Under the pieces are notes generated by a model. That model was not told where the DNA came from and searched no databases. It worked only from the letters and a program-made list of their open reading frames with translations. From the NCBI GenBank assembly GCA_023525975.1, contig CM042020.1, positions 10,804,001 through 10,868,000 of the forward strand: DNA of 64,000 nucleotides. Direction: 5' to 3'. The DNA is from Smallanthus sonchifolius (taxonomy: Eukaryota; Streptophyta; Magnoliopsida; Asterales; Asteraceae). Positions 9,524-20,085 of the stretch are shown one piece after another. Each line of letters begins with the position of its first letter. Position 1 is the first letter of the stretch. The translations under genes were made by a program, and so were the position numbers.

Positions 9524-11653
9524 TTACTGAAAGTTGATCATTCCAAGCATCTCCACCAGTTGGGCGAATCTGGTAGAGTCAAAAGCCTTTGTGAAGATGT
9601 CTGCGGTTTGTTTGTGAGTTTTGACTTCAACAATTTGAATATGCTTCTTTTCAACACAGTCACGGATAAAGTGATGTTTGATTTCAATGTGTTTGGTTTT
9701 GGAATGCTGAACGGGGTTTTTGGTGATATGAGGAACGGCGGTGTTGTCACACAGAATGGGTGTTTCATGGAATGTGATCCCATAGTCAAGCATCTGATGG
9801 TGTATCCATCTGACTTGGGAACAACAGAGGGCTGCGGCAATGTATTCGGCTTCGGCGGTGGATTGGGAAACGGTGGACTGTTTCTTACATTGCCATGAGA
9901 CAAGGCGGTTGCCAAGGAATTGACAACCTCCAGAAGTAGATTTTCGGTCTAAGTTGCAACCCCCGTAGTCTGAGTCTGAATAAGCCACAAGATCAAACAA
10001 GTCAGTTTTAGGATACCACAGACCCAATTTTGGCTTATATTTTAAATATCTCAAAATACGTTTTACAGCAGATAAATGAGAGAGTTTAGGATTAGCCTGA
10101 AAACGTGCACATAAGCACACTGCAAACATGATGTCTGGTCTGCTGGCCGTGAGATACATGAGCGATCCTATCATAGAGCGATATAGATGCGGATCAACAC
10201 TTTCACCATCTACATCAGGAGTCAAACAATGACGAACTTCCACAGGAGTTTTGACAGGGTGGGAATCAGCCATTTTGAACTTGGTCAAGATTTCTTTGAC
10301 GTATTTTTCTTGATGGATAAGGATTCCTGACTCAGACTGATCAACTTGTAGTCCCAAAAAGAACTTCATTTCCCCCATGGAGCTCATCTCAAACTTAGAT
10401 CGCATCACTTCTTCAAATTCTTTGCAGAGACGGGGATTTGTAGAACCAAAAATGATATCATCCACATAAATTTGCACCATGATTGTATCCTTTTCCTCCT
10501 TCCGTTTGAACAATGTTTGGTCAATTGCTCCTCGTGTGAAACCATTCTCAAGCAGATGCTTTGATAAAGTTTCATACCACGCACGAGGTGCTTGGTGAAG
10601 ACCGTACAATGCTTTGTCTAACTTGTAAACACGGTCTGGAAAATTAGGATCAATGAAACCCGGCGGCTGCTTGACATATACTTCTTCTTGAACTTTGCCA
10701 TACAAAAATGCGCTTTTGACATCCATTTGATGGACGGTGAAGTCCATGTAGGCTGCATAGGCGAGAAACATTCGGATGGCTTCCAAGCGAGCCACTGGTG
10801 CAAAGACTTCCTCGTAGTCAATCCCTTCTTCTTGATAGAAACCTTGAACCACCAGACGAGCTTTCTTACGAATCACAGTGCCGCCTTCATCCTTTTTGTT
10901 GCGAAAGACCCAACGAGTACCGATTGGAACTTTGTTCTTGGGTAGATCCACCAAATTCCACATATGTAACTTAGAGAATTGCTGTAGCTCTTCCTGCATT
11001 GCTTCCACCCAGCTGTTTTCTAGTAGTGCTGCTTTAATGTTCTTTGGTTCAGTTTGAGAGATGAAGCAGGAAAACATGCTGTTTTCAAATGCTTCACAGG
11101 AACTTCGGGTACTAACACCCACATTGAGTGGTCCAATGATGTTATTGGTGGGATGAATCTTGTGAATTCGCAGTTGAGGAATTGCATCTTCTTCCACGAC
11201 TTCTTCCAAATTGGAAAGATTTTCAGCAGGAGGATCGGCAATATCAGTAAAAGGATCTTCAGCAGGTGATTGTGGTGCAACATCTACTAGTGGAATGGAG
11301 TTGTCTTCAACAGTTTCACTTGTTGCACCAGAACCGGAAGACTCCATATCAGATTCAGCATTTGCAACCACAGGAATTTCAACCTGAGCAGATGAGGAAG
11401 AACCTTGATCATTTAAGTTCCCTAAATTGTTCACAGAAAAATAAGGATTAGCATGAGTTGAGTCAATTGAGAAATCAGGAAGATTAAATGATTTAAAAAC
11501 TGAATCGACGTCAAATAGCCAATTGGGACCGTCTCCTGCGTCCGTGTGATTATTTTCATGCCAATTGATATCAAAGGACTCCAGCACTATTCTTTTCTGC
11601 TTATGATAGACACGAAAAGCACGTTGATTGGAGGAATAACCAACAAAATAACA
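9524..11653 (-). CDS. Copia reverse transcriptase and RNase H (C-terminal part of pol)
   Basis: The open stretch is 9524-11587 (687 aa), in frame with the integrase and separated from it only by a TAA near 11654. The first about 150 residues are an acidic linker. The RT follows, with the copia signature WVEAMQEELQQF, ARLVVQGFYQEEGIDYEEVF, MDVKSAFLYG, PPGFID, ALYGLHQAPRAWY and the catalytic YVDDIIFGST. The RNase H domain has YSDSDYGGC, SWQCKKQSTVSQSTAEAEY and a C-terminal KHIEIKHHFIRD. All key motifs are intact, so the enzyme could work if the upstream stops were bypassed. The stop at 9524 precedes a long non-coding spacer. Confidence 0.93.
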   Translation of the reverse strand, partial: CYFVGYSSNQRAFRVYHKQKRIVLESFDINWHENNHTDAGDGPNWLFDVDSVFKSFNLPDFSIDSTHANPYFSVNNLGNLNDQGSSSSAQVEIPVVANAESDMESSGSGATSETVEDNSIPLVDVAPQSPAEDPFTDIADPPAENLSNLEEVVEEDAIPQLRIHKIHPTNNIIGPLNVGVSTRSSCEAFENSMFSCFISQTEPKNIKAALLENSWVEAMQEELQQFSKLHMWNLVDLPKNKVPIGTRWVFRNKKDEGGTVIRKKARLVVQGFYQEEGIDYEEVFAPVARLEAIRMFLAYAAYMDFTVHQMDVKSAFLYGKVQEEVYVKQPPGFIDPNFPDRVYKLDKALYGLHQAPRAWYETLSKHLLENGFTRGAIDQTLFKRKEEKDTIMVQIYVDDIIFGSTNPRLCKEFEEVMRSKFEMSSMGEMKFFLGLQVDQSESGILIHQEKYVKEILTKFKMADSHPVKTPVEVRHCLTPDVDGESVDPHLYRSMIGSLMYLTASRPDIMFAVCLCARFQANPKLSHLSAVKRILRYLKYKPKLGLWYPKTDLFDLVAYSDSDYGGCNLDRKSTSGGCQFLGNRLVSWQCKKQSTVSQSTAEAEYIAAALCCSQVRWIHHQMLDYGITFHETPILCDNTAVPHITKNPVQHSKTKHIEIKHHFIRDCVEKKHIQIVEVKTHKQTADIFTKAFDSTRFAQLVEMLGMINFQ

Positions 11654-12427
11654 TTAATCAGCTTTGGCTTCAAACTTGTTGAGCTGATCTGAAGTGTTCA
11701 GCATCGTGCACACACACCCAAATTTTCTGAAGAAATCAATAACTGGCTTGCGCTTGTACATGATCTCATATGGTGTCTTGTTGCAGCTTTTAGTGATAAG
11801 AACCCGATTCTGCACGAAACATGCAGTGTTGACCGCCTCAGCCCAGAAAGTCACGGGAAGCTTAGAGTCAACAATCATAGTTCGTGCAGCTTCAATTAAG
11901 GTGCGGTTTCTCCTTTCAGCTACACCGTTTTGTTGAGGAGTACGAGGTGCACTAAATTGACGAGAAATTCCTTTGCTTTCACAGAAGGAATCAAGAGTTG
12001 CATTCTTAAATTCTGTTCCATGATCGCTACGGATAGTCTTCACACTTAAACTGAAGAGGTTTTCAATTTGAAGCATATAGGTCTTTAAAATCTCTGGCGT
12101 CTCATCCTTCTTAGCTAAGAAAAACACCCAAGTGAATCGAGAAAAATCATCTGTTACCACCAGACAGTATGACTTTCGTCCAAGACTCATGACACTCACT
12201 GGACCAAAGAGATCCATGTGAAGCAATTGGAGAGGAGAGTCAATGAAATTGGTGGTTTTAGGCTTATGTGAAGATTTGTGCTGTTTTCCCTTGGAACATG
12301 AAATACAGTGTTCCATAGGAGTGAAATCTTTGAGAGGTAATCCAGTGACTAGATTGCCTCGAACCAGTCGGTTCATTGTTTTGAAGTTGACATGTCCCAA
12401 CCTCTTATGCCACAGGAAAGATTCATC
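11654..12427 (-). pseudogene. Copia integrase (middle part of pol)
   Basis: Open at 11654-12400, same frame as protease and RT, bounded by in-frame TAA codons near 12428 and 11654. The sequence shows part of the HHCC zinc region (HVNFKTMNRL, CISCSKGKQHKS). The catalytic triad follows as HMDLFGPV, IRSDHGTEF and AERRNRT. The KTPYEIMYKRKP segment that precedes the RT linker is also present. It would insert the element's cDNA and make the 5-bp target duplication seen at the ends. The two nonsense codons are the only breaks I see. Confidence 0.9.
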
Positions 12428-12830
12428 TTAAGCCTTTGAGAGAAAACACGATTCAATACCCGATGGGTTGTTCATATCCAAGCTATATGTGTTGTATCTT
12501 CTGGGAGCACGCATGAGAATAAGTTCATCCGGAATCACCACTCCCGGCTTTAAGATAAGACATTCTTTAGAATTGAATAAAGCACAAAAGTCCTTGTCAC
12601 AAATCTGTGAAACACTCATCAGATTGTACTTTAACTGAGGAACATAGTTGACAAATTCCAGACTATTTACTCCATTTGACACTGTTCCTTGTCCTTCAAT
12701 CTTTCCTCCTCTTGGGTTTCCAGCAAAAGCAACATACTCTCCATCAATTTGATGATAATCTTGCAGCAAGTTAAAGTGCCCAGTCATATGCCTTGAACAT
12801 CCACTATCTACATGCCAGATGTTATCGCCG
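12428..12830 (-). pseudogene. Copia aspartic protease (N-terminal part of pol)
   Basis: The active-site motif DSGCSRHM is encoded at about 12787-12815 in WHVDSGCSRHMTGH. It is followed by the typical KYNLMSVSQICD segment and the start of the pre-integrase region. Upstream of 12830 the frame has stops before the gag end at 12894, so gag and pol are not joined in one open frame here. The TGA at the gag end (TCT TGA TTG) may be the natural boundary or a mutation. Confidence 0.85.
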
Positions 12831-12893
12831 GTTCTTCTTGATTGACCCTATACACAACGAACCATTTATACGTTTTGACCAAAAATGTTTCAA

Positions 12894-15461
12894 TCAAGAG
12901 ATTTTAGTGTCAGGATATGACATGTCATTGGAATCAGAAGTACAACCATCCTTTGATGAAGCACGGTCATCAAATAGAACATTATTTTTAATTTTCCAAG
13001 TTCGTTTTAAATAATTTTTAGCATTTTTAATTCTTTTACGCCTAGATTTCCTACTGTGAGAAGAATTAGGCAACACATATGAATTTAATGAACTTTGGGA
13101 AGGTGATTCTTCATTAATATTTGCGGTTGTCAATTTACAACTCTTTGAAACATGATTTGAGGCACCACAACTAAAACAAACGTTTTTACAAGATATCTTA
13201 GCCTGATAATAATCATCACAAGATGAAGATGATTGTGATGTTGAGGAATCTGAACATGAGACGGTTCTCTCATCAATAACTTTGTCTTGAAGATGATGTG
13301 CTTCCTTTAATCTGAAAAATTCCATGTTGCTCATGGTTTCACGTGGTACATCATTCACAATAATTCCTGCACTTTTAAATTTTGTAACACATGGCATAAC
13401 ATTCAAAGATTTAGGAACAAAAGGCAAGGCATTTTGAAATTTAGAAACATCACATCCCAAACCCGTATGCTCAGCAGACATAGAATCAAAATACAAGTTT
13501 TTAACGTGTTCACAAATATTTGGTTTTGACACGGACATATTATTACATTCATCCGACTCAAGTTCTTTTAAAATAGTTCTATCATTAGCACTCTTATCAC
13601 AATCATCTTCGGACTTTACACAATTTGACTCTGCACAAGAAGCAAAACTGTCAGAATCAGAAGATGTAATATAATCATCAGGAGATAATGTGCAGACAAA
13701 AGGTGTGGAAACATGTGGAGTAGGCATATCAGCAAATCTCCCTGATTTAGAATAAGGAGGTGGATGAGAGTTATACCCAAGACCTTCTGTGCCTTTTCTA
13801 TTAAATTGTTTATCAATTATTCCAAATAGAATTTTCTGATCCATATCCATGTGATCAACCTGTAATTTGGCCTTTTCTGCCTTTTGGACTCTTTCTGTTA
13901 AAATTGTATTATTAATGGTTTGAGTATTGAGTTGCACAATTAAAGAGCGATTTTCACCAGAAATATCACGAATTTTTTTTAAGTAAAGTTTCTCATTTTT
14001 GGCCACAGAGTCATACATCACCTTAATGTGATTTCGTTCATCAATCAAGGCTTGATTGATGAATCTGTATTTTTGAATTTCATTTAAGCAAGATCTAGAA
14101 TCACAAAGTTTAGAAATAACCTCAGCAGGCACAGCAGTGAGATCCTCAGCTGGTTCAATCATGACACTCTTGCCATTTTCCTCCACATTAGCCATCAAGG
14201 CTTTATCAGCAGATTCCTCAGCTTGTTCTCCCCAATGATAATGTCCATCAGCTTGGCACACAAGAGCTGTGGAACTTGAAGTTGTGTTTGTCTTTGGAGG
14301 ATTGGCAGCTTGTTTACCAGAGGAGATCTTCTTATCTTGCTGATCTTTGGAGGACGGCTCCTTGCAGTTTCTGGCAAAGTGACCCAGCTGATCACAATTG
14401 TAGCATCTTACCTTCTTGATATCAAACCCAAGCGTCTTTCCTTGCTTGAATCTGTCTATCCCAGTTCTTTTGATGAATCTTTTGGCTCTTAAGGTCAACA
14501 TGGCCATGCACCAGTCAATGTCCATTTTCTCCAAATCATCAAGATTAATCTGCTCCAAGTCATCAGGTTGAAAGCTAACCGGTGTTAGATTTCCAGAGAT
14601 CAGTGCATCATAGCACGACATGAAAGCGGTCATGATTGGGACATATTCATCAGGAATCATGGTGACAGTCTTTTGAGGAGCAGAGGAGCTGGTAGACTTA
14701 ATTGCAGCAGCTGAGGGAGGAACATCAGTCTAAAAGTATGGGCTACCGGATGAGCTTAATCCAGCAATGAGAGCTGTGTTTCCAGACTGATTAGATGGGG
14801 TGACTGCTCCCTTCTTAATCTCAATTTCATAAGATTCAAGAATGCTATAGACTTCCTGTTGAGACAAAGCACTCAGATTCTCAGTCTTTTTGATCATGAT
14901 TCGATACATATTCCATTCCTCAGGAAGAGAATCTAGGAGTTTCTTGTTCAGATCAAGAGTATGGTACTCAACTCCCATAACCTTCAACCTTGAGACAATG
15001 CTTGAGAAACGGTTGATCAAATCAGATATTGATTCTCCCCTTACACTGCTGAACATAGCATATTGTTTCTTGATCAGATCTCTTTTGCTTTCTCTGACAT
15101 CCTCACTTCCTTCATATCTTGTACACAGTGCAGCCCATAAGTCTTTGGCAGTTGTGTACTCAGCAAAGATGTTGAAAATATCCATAGGAAGAGCCATGGC
15201 AATAGTCCCATAGGCCTTGTTGTCTCGGGCAATCAAGGCAAGATCTTTCTCATCATATTCAGACACTAACTTAGGACGTTGAACATCAGCAGTGGTAGTT
15301 ACGGGCTTGTGGGGACCATCAGTGATAGAATTCAACAGTGTATAATCGTGAAATTGAAAGAAAAGCTTCATTTTTTTAGTCCAGTCATCAAAATCTCTTG
15401 TGGACACAAGAACAGGTGGTCTATTTCCCCCAGAATGTTCTGTTGAACTTAAAGTGGCCAT
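12894..15461 (-). pseudogene. Gag of the Sirevirus-like element, one in-frame TAG
   Basis: The start is the ATG at 15461 (MATLSSTEHSGG). The first part (14730-15461, 243 aa) is a copia gag of UBN2 type, with FDDWTKKMKLFF, AKDLWAALCTRYEG and LLDSLPEEW. A single in-frame TAG at 14730 separates it from the second part, open at 12894-14660. The latter has a CCHC knuckle CYNCDQLGHFARNC near residue 90 and a second CX2CX4HX4C-like knuckle CFSCGASNHVSKSC near residue 510, with a long low-complexity region between. The length (about 855 aa) is large for copia but fits Sireviruses, whose gag has an extended C-terminus. Confidence 0.88.
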
Positions 15462-15471
15462 AATGTTTTGA

Positions 15472-15780
15472 ATCGAAACTAAAACAGTAACTTAGTTTCG
15501 ATAGGTCAACTTCTATCGAAACTACTAGTTTCGATAGGACTAGTTTCGATAGACCAACTATTATCGAAACATTTAGTTTCGATAGGACTAGTTTCGATAG
15601 ACCAACTATTATCGAAACAGATAGTTTCGATACTGAAAATTTCACAGACTAGTTTCGATCACCACAGATTCTATAAGAGACAAAAATCTAGTTTCGATAG
15701 TACCTTCTCCCGACAAAACGTAGAAAAGAAGTTTCGATGATCAGCAGAAATCAGAAATTGTTCCCCGTAGTTTCGATGCC
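15472..15780. repeat. Palindromic box cluster in the gag leader
   Basis: About 14 TCGAAACTA/TAGTTTCGA-type half-sites between the PBS and the gag ATG, some in a direct repeat of about 55 bp (ACTAGTTTCGATAGACCAAC repeated near 15539 and 15588). Same core as in the LTR and upstream of the extra ORF. Confidence 0.88.
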
Positions 15781-16049
15781 TTCTTCTCCAAAACAGAAAT
15801 ACTCCATTGATGAAAAGCTTCAGAAATCAAAGCTGCAGAAACAACAAACCAATCCAGCGAAAACCTTCGTCTAACTTTCCTGATCACGAATCCAATCTCC
15901 GATTCCGAAAATACGAGCAAAAACCCTTGAAAAATGATGAAACAGTACCTCGAGAATAAATGTGCAAAAACCCAAAATAAGCAACGAAAACCTTCGGTAA
16001 TCACCTAGAATCGATCAATAACCTGATAACACTCAAAAACACTAGAGCA

Positions 16050-16067
16050 TAATGCTCTGATACCAAT
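16050..16067 (-). promoter_or_regulatory. Primer-binding site of the Sirevirus-like element
   Basis: The minus strand reads TTGGTATCAGAGCATTA directly after the 5' LTR, complementary to the 3' end of initiator-Met tRNA. Confidence 0.85.
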
Positions 16068-16619
16068 TGTAGGTCCAAATTTAATCGAAAGTCACTGATA
16101 TGATCGATTTAACACATACACAGGCGGAAACTGTGTATATGGAGGTGAAATTGATAAACGAAACAGTGATGGTGAAGATAACCAGCTAACCACAGTATGA
16201 ATCAACAATCAAAGGGAATGAAAATGTAAGAACACAGTGAATAAACAACTGCAGATTGTATTGATTCAAGCAAAATGTGAAAGAGAAAGTTCAGGGTTAC
16301 AGCCGCTACTCACACCCTAAACAATCTCAAACTAGGCTATTTATAGTAGTGACATGTATCGAAACTATGGTCAATCGAAACTACTAGTTTCGATTGACCA
16401 TTTACAAATGATACTTAGACCTGTCGAAACTACCATCTATCGAAACTACTAGTTTCGATTGAACAGACTCAATCGAAACTAAGTAGTTTCGATGGCCCAG
16501 ACTTGACTAATTACAGAAAACTGAAATTACAATAATGAAATGACATAAAGTAAACTAGTCTAAAATTGTTTAAACATACAATAAATGACAACAGCTTATA
16601 CGAAATATATGACTCTACA
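16068..16619 (-). repeat. 5' LTR of the Sirevirus-like element
   Basis: Same length and ends as the 3828-4379 copy. TATA box CTATAAATAG (minus strand) at 16337-16346, with the palindrome cluster at 16358-16493. As the 5' LTR of a minus-strand element it holds the promoter for the full-length RNA. Confidence 0.95.
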
Positions 16620-16666
16620 GGAACATCGTGCTCCTGAGCAATGGGTGATGTAGGTGGTATAGACAT
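16620..16666 (-). pseudogene. First codons of the G1 pre-gag ORF, cut off by the nested element
   Basis: On the minus strand an ATG at 16664-16666 opens the peptide MSIPPTSPIAQEHD. This runs to the target duplication GGAAC (16620-16624) and resumes at 3827 in the same frame with TSPEPKRRR. Removing the element and one target copy restores reading across the junction, which shows that the ORF was open when the copia element inserted. Confidence 0.65.
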
Positions 16667-16768
16667 AGCCTGTAACGTAAGATATAAGCGTCATACTTGA
16701 GTTTCTATGTCGTGTAACTAATGTGTATGGTTATAGTCTAGTATGCAAATCCTAGTTCTCTATAACCA

Positions 16769-16784
16769 ATGTCTCTGATACCAA
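16769..16784 (-). promoter_or_regulatory. Primer-binding site of G1 (initiator Met tRNA)
   Basis: The minus strand reads TGGTATCAGAGACATT two bases inside the LTR end (GGGTGTGACA). TGGTATCAGA is the usual complement of the 3' end of plant initiator-Met tRNA, so minus-strand DNA synthesis would start here. Confidence 0.85.
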
Positions 16785-16786
16785 TC

Positions 16787-19384
16787 TGTCACACCCCAAA
16801 TTCCACTAAAGGAGTTTTACCGTTTGGCGTGTGACAAACCAGGATCTCAGACATTAGTTACATCAAACGGCACTATATGGGACATAAATGAAATATTATA
16901 AAAGTTCAGAGTGAGTGCGGAAGCGTTAAGCAAAGAAATAAATGCGCAAAACAAACGCGCCCAAGACAAGTCTAAATAGAAAGTAGAGTAAGTGTTTAAT
17001 CAATGTTTGAAACAGATAATAAGACTCCCTACATGTCCTCTCGTGAATCTGTACTTAGCGACCTGAGAAAAACATGTAAGAAAATGTGCCAAAACTAGGT
17101 TGGTGAGTTCATAGGTTTCAAGTTTTTCAATAAAAGCGTTTGCTAGATTATGTACATTTAATATGCGTATCAATAGGTAGCTAACCTATGTTCATGTCTT
17201 ACTAAAGAGCTCGCAACCGAAGCTGACTGTTTGTGTTTGCATGCCTCCCACCATGTCTATCAACCATGGCGAATGTGTTTAGGTCAATATTACACCCGTT
17301 CGACCTCCAATCGAGTTAGCGCGACTAACGCGGGTGGGGTTTGTCAAACCCATTAGTACTACTCAATGTACATCGCTAAATCCATATTAACGGTCTGATG
17401 TGTGTGAGGACTTGCAACGATAGTGAGTTACGCTTAGTCTTAACAAGTGATATCATACGAGTTACAATAATCAAAAGGGTTTGCGTCATGTTTTCTCCCC
17501 CAATTTAAAACAGTAAACGGAGCCGTGAAACTCACCTGTGTTGTGTACGAGTAGTGGATAGAACCACACAAGGATGCAAGTAGAAAACACGAGCGTTTGC
17601 CTGTGAACTGCTTACATATGCCCTAGAATTATAAGCATAATAGTTAGGGACACATAGGATTTTTGTGACGATTACACGGAAGATTGAACATCCTAAAACA
17701 TACTTAGGATCAACGTGTAGACAAACGTGTCATCGGGAAAAAGATTTTTCTTAATATAATAATTAAGGTAGACGCGTTTCGAATCGAGAGTCTCTAATTA
17801 CGAATAATATTATTTAAATAAATATTCTTGTGTTTACCATTAAATAACGATCTATGAAAATAATATAAATCTTTATATTATTTTAAAGTTTTGAAGAAAT
17901 AACACGATAATTATTTATGTGGCAAAAATAATAAATATATTATTTTTATTCGAGAATATATGTACGTGGGTAATAATATAAATAATTATATTATTTAAAA
18001 GTTTGAAGCATGACACGATAATCAGTATTGTGGTGAAAATAATATACATATATATATATATATATTATTTTTATTTGGAGTCGAGTGTTTGAGTAATAAT
18101 ATAAATATATTATTTTAAATGTGGGAAAAAGATATTAAAAACGGGTTTTAAAACTAAACCCAAGCCTACGGGTGTTTTACTGGTTCTAAACATATTAATA
18201 TACTAATATAATAATATAGGAATTGGTTTTATAATTAAAATAATATTAAAAGTAAAGTTTAAAAACAAAATAGAGTGGGAGACTCGAACCTGGGTCTCCT
18301 CCACAACAACAAATAGCTTTAACCAATCCCGTCCGCTAGGGAATCGCACACAAACCCGGTTCCGTTTGGTTTTAACATACACGAAGCCACTGAGTTCTTC
18401 CCCTTACGTGAACCAGGTCCAAACCACCCTTAATCCCACTGAAATCGACCACGATTAACTCTTGTACCATGGGGGTTTTGTTAAACGGTGTATTGCGAAT
18501 CTAGGGTTGGGTTTAATTGCAAAAAATGTTAAGTTTAGAATCGTTTAATTACCGATTGAAAGGCCGAAACCCTAGAATAAGAACATGAAATTGATTCGGT
18601 TAAATCCAGTAATAAAACTTGTTAAATTCATTGGGCTTTTACTGATTAGAGTGATGCGAAACTACCCTTGTAGTTTAATTGCATTGAGATCGCGTCTAAG
18701 ATCAAAAACCCCAAAATGTTTTATGAACAAACCCTAGATTCTGGATCGAGGTTAATTCGATGCTATAAGCCCTAAATAGCATAGGGCTTTCACTCTAGGG
18801 ATGAAAACAAAGTTGTAGGTGTAATTAGTTACCAGGATGGATGTTGAATTGGTGGTGTTCTACCAAATAGAGTTCTGACTTCGACGCGTTTGGCTTCCGG
18901 CGACTCAGGCTTCAACTCTTGTGGAATTGACGTGTGTAAAGGCTTCAGGGATGTGCGATGGAGGTGTGCAGAGTTTCAATTTCAGTGTATATGATCGAAT
19001 TGTTACGGATTTGTGAGTAATAGAGATGAAGTCGACAATTATGGTTTTGATTACCCATTATTAGGTTTAATTCAAATCAATGTCGGTGTTTAATGACTCA
19101 ATGATGGTCGTTAATGGTTTAATCGTGCGTGACAGTTACGAATTGCAACGAATTTCAAGTGTAGAATCGGATTTTGTTCAAGAACTCCACCGTTTGACTT
19201 TCTAAAGTCAACAAAATCGGAATTAGGCTAATTACAGGTTTAGTTCCTGCAGTTTCATGTATTTAGGTTTAGAAATTGACAGAATTAGTCCCTAGGGTTT
19301 GTGATAGAGTTAACTAGGTTAAGATTTAAAGGGAATTAACCTAGTTTTGCTAACAGAGTCAACTCTAAAAGGCCGGATGTCACA
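16787..19384 (-). repeat. 5' LTR of G1 (about 2.6 kb)
   Basis: On the plus strand the LTR starts TGTCACACCCC and ends GGATGTCACA, so on the minus strand it runs TGTGACATCC to GGGGTGTGACA. Its 3' third shares with the LTRs at 31888-34210 and 48241-50634 a stretch resembling ACTCACCAACT...ACATGTTTCAGG (near 17065-17120), so the three are related. At 18270-18330 it holds a tRNA-like stretch with a B-box-like GGTTCGAGTCTCC (minus strand). No partner LTR is visible because the other end is off-window. Confidence 0.85.
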
Positions 19385-19557
19385 AAATTGTCATTAGGCT
19401 ATAAATAGAAAAGGATGATTAGGGTTTTAGGGAGCACACATGTAAAAGTGATTTGGGGTCTTTGGTTGTATCATTTTTGCAAATCAATTTTATGGGGGTT
19501 TATTGTTAGATCTTTGATTCTTGTGTGTGTTCATCTTGTTTTCATCTTGATTCTACA
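19385..19557 (+). other. Possible LTR R-U5 remnant with a TATA box
   Basis: Directly after the G1 LTR the plus strand has GGCTATAAATAGAAAAGG followed by a T/G-rich stretch resembling a copia LTR R-U5 region. No PBS follows. Its parent element is not identifiable here. Confidence 0.3.
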
Positions 19558-20085
19558 CTAAATCAGTCCATTTGATCCTACACCGACCTTGTATATGAAA
19601 AAGGAATGGTCGGCTCTGGACTGCCGGTAACCGAGTTCAAGGAGGGATGTTGTAAATTTATTATACCAATTGCGTGACGCTTGTTTCAGACCATATATTG
19701 ATTTCTTTAGACGACATACTCTTGTTTCTTCTTTATTGGCGAATCCTTGGGGAATTTTCATGTAAACTTCCTCTTCCAAATCGCGATGTAGGAAGGCATT
19801 GTTCACGTTCAGCCGCTAGATTATCCAATCTCGTTTGGTGGCCATGGCTTGGAGTATTCGGAAAGTCACCTACTTAGCAGAGGGGGCAAAATTGTCACGA
19901 TAATCAACACTTTCCATTTGTGTAAAGCCCTTAGCCACAAGTATTGCCTTGTATCTTTCCACCTCGCCATTCAAATTATACTTCACTTTGTATACCCATT
20001 TTGAGTCAGTGCCTCTTTTTCCACTCGGTAAGTTTTCGAGTGTCCATGTCCCATTTTGCTCAAGAGCACGCATTTCTCTTTTCAC
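19558..20085 (-). pseudogene. Copia RT N-terminal half, frameshifted and truncated
   Basis: The first block (19870-20085) has GTWTLENLP, WVYKVKYN and AKGFTQMESVDYRDNFAP. The second (19558-19806) has AFLHRDLEEEVYMKIPQGF and KKSIYGLKQASRNWY. They are in different frames, and the sequence ends about 15 residues before the expected YVDD box, so the copy lacks the catalytic centre. It differs clearly from the Sirevirus-like RT in the same window. Confidence 0.85.

Larger units (their letters stand above)
3828..16619 (-). mobile_element. Nearly complete Ty1/copia Sirevirus-type LTR retrotransposon with an extra 3' ORF
   Basis: Both LTRs (552 bp each), PBS, PPT and a 5-bp target duplication GGAAC (3823-3827 and 16620-16624) are present. 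The minus-strand order is gag, protease, integrase, RT-RNase H and then a long additional ORF before the PPT. Integrase before RT defines copia; a long ORF after pol is typical of the Sirevirus (SIRE/Maximus) lineage. By eye the LTRs differ at 7 positions of 552 (about 98.7% identity), which at commonly used plant rates suggests insertion around half a million years ago. Only a few disabling changes are seen: a TAG in gag, two TAA in pol and a frameshift in the extra ORF. Confidence 0.95.
1..19384 (-). mobile_element. Ty3/gypsy LTR retrotransposon G1, split by a nested copia element and cut by the left window edge
   Basis: Read on the minus strand the order is LTR (16787-19384), PBS, a pre-gag ORF, gag with zinc knuckles, aspartic protease, reverse transcriptase and RNase H, which runs off position 1. 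This is the gypsy order. Integrase and the 3' LTR must lie outside the window, so the target duplication cannot be checked. Its own sequence is 1-3827 plus 16620-19384; the Sirevirus-like element at 3828-16619 separates the two parts. Every ORF carries stops or frameshifts, so the copy cannot make its own proteins. The long LTR and the protein style suggest a chromovirus of Tekay type; that assignment is an inference. Confidence 0.9.

Noticed and set aside
15421..15645. 74-aa minus-strand open frame overlapping the gag start
   Set aside because: It is a translation of the TAGTTTCGA box repeats plus an out-of-frame piece of gag; repetitive KLVLSKL peptides follow from the repeat period, with no sign of selection.
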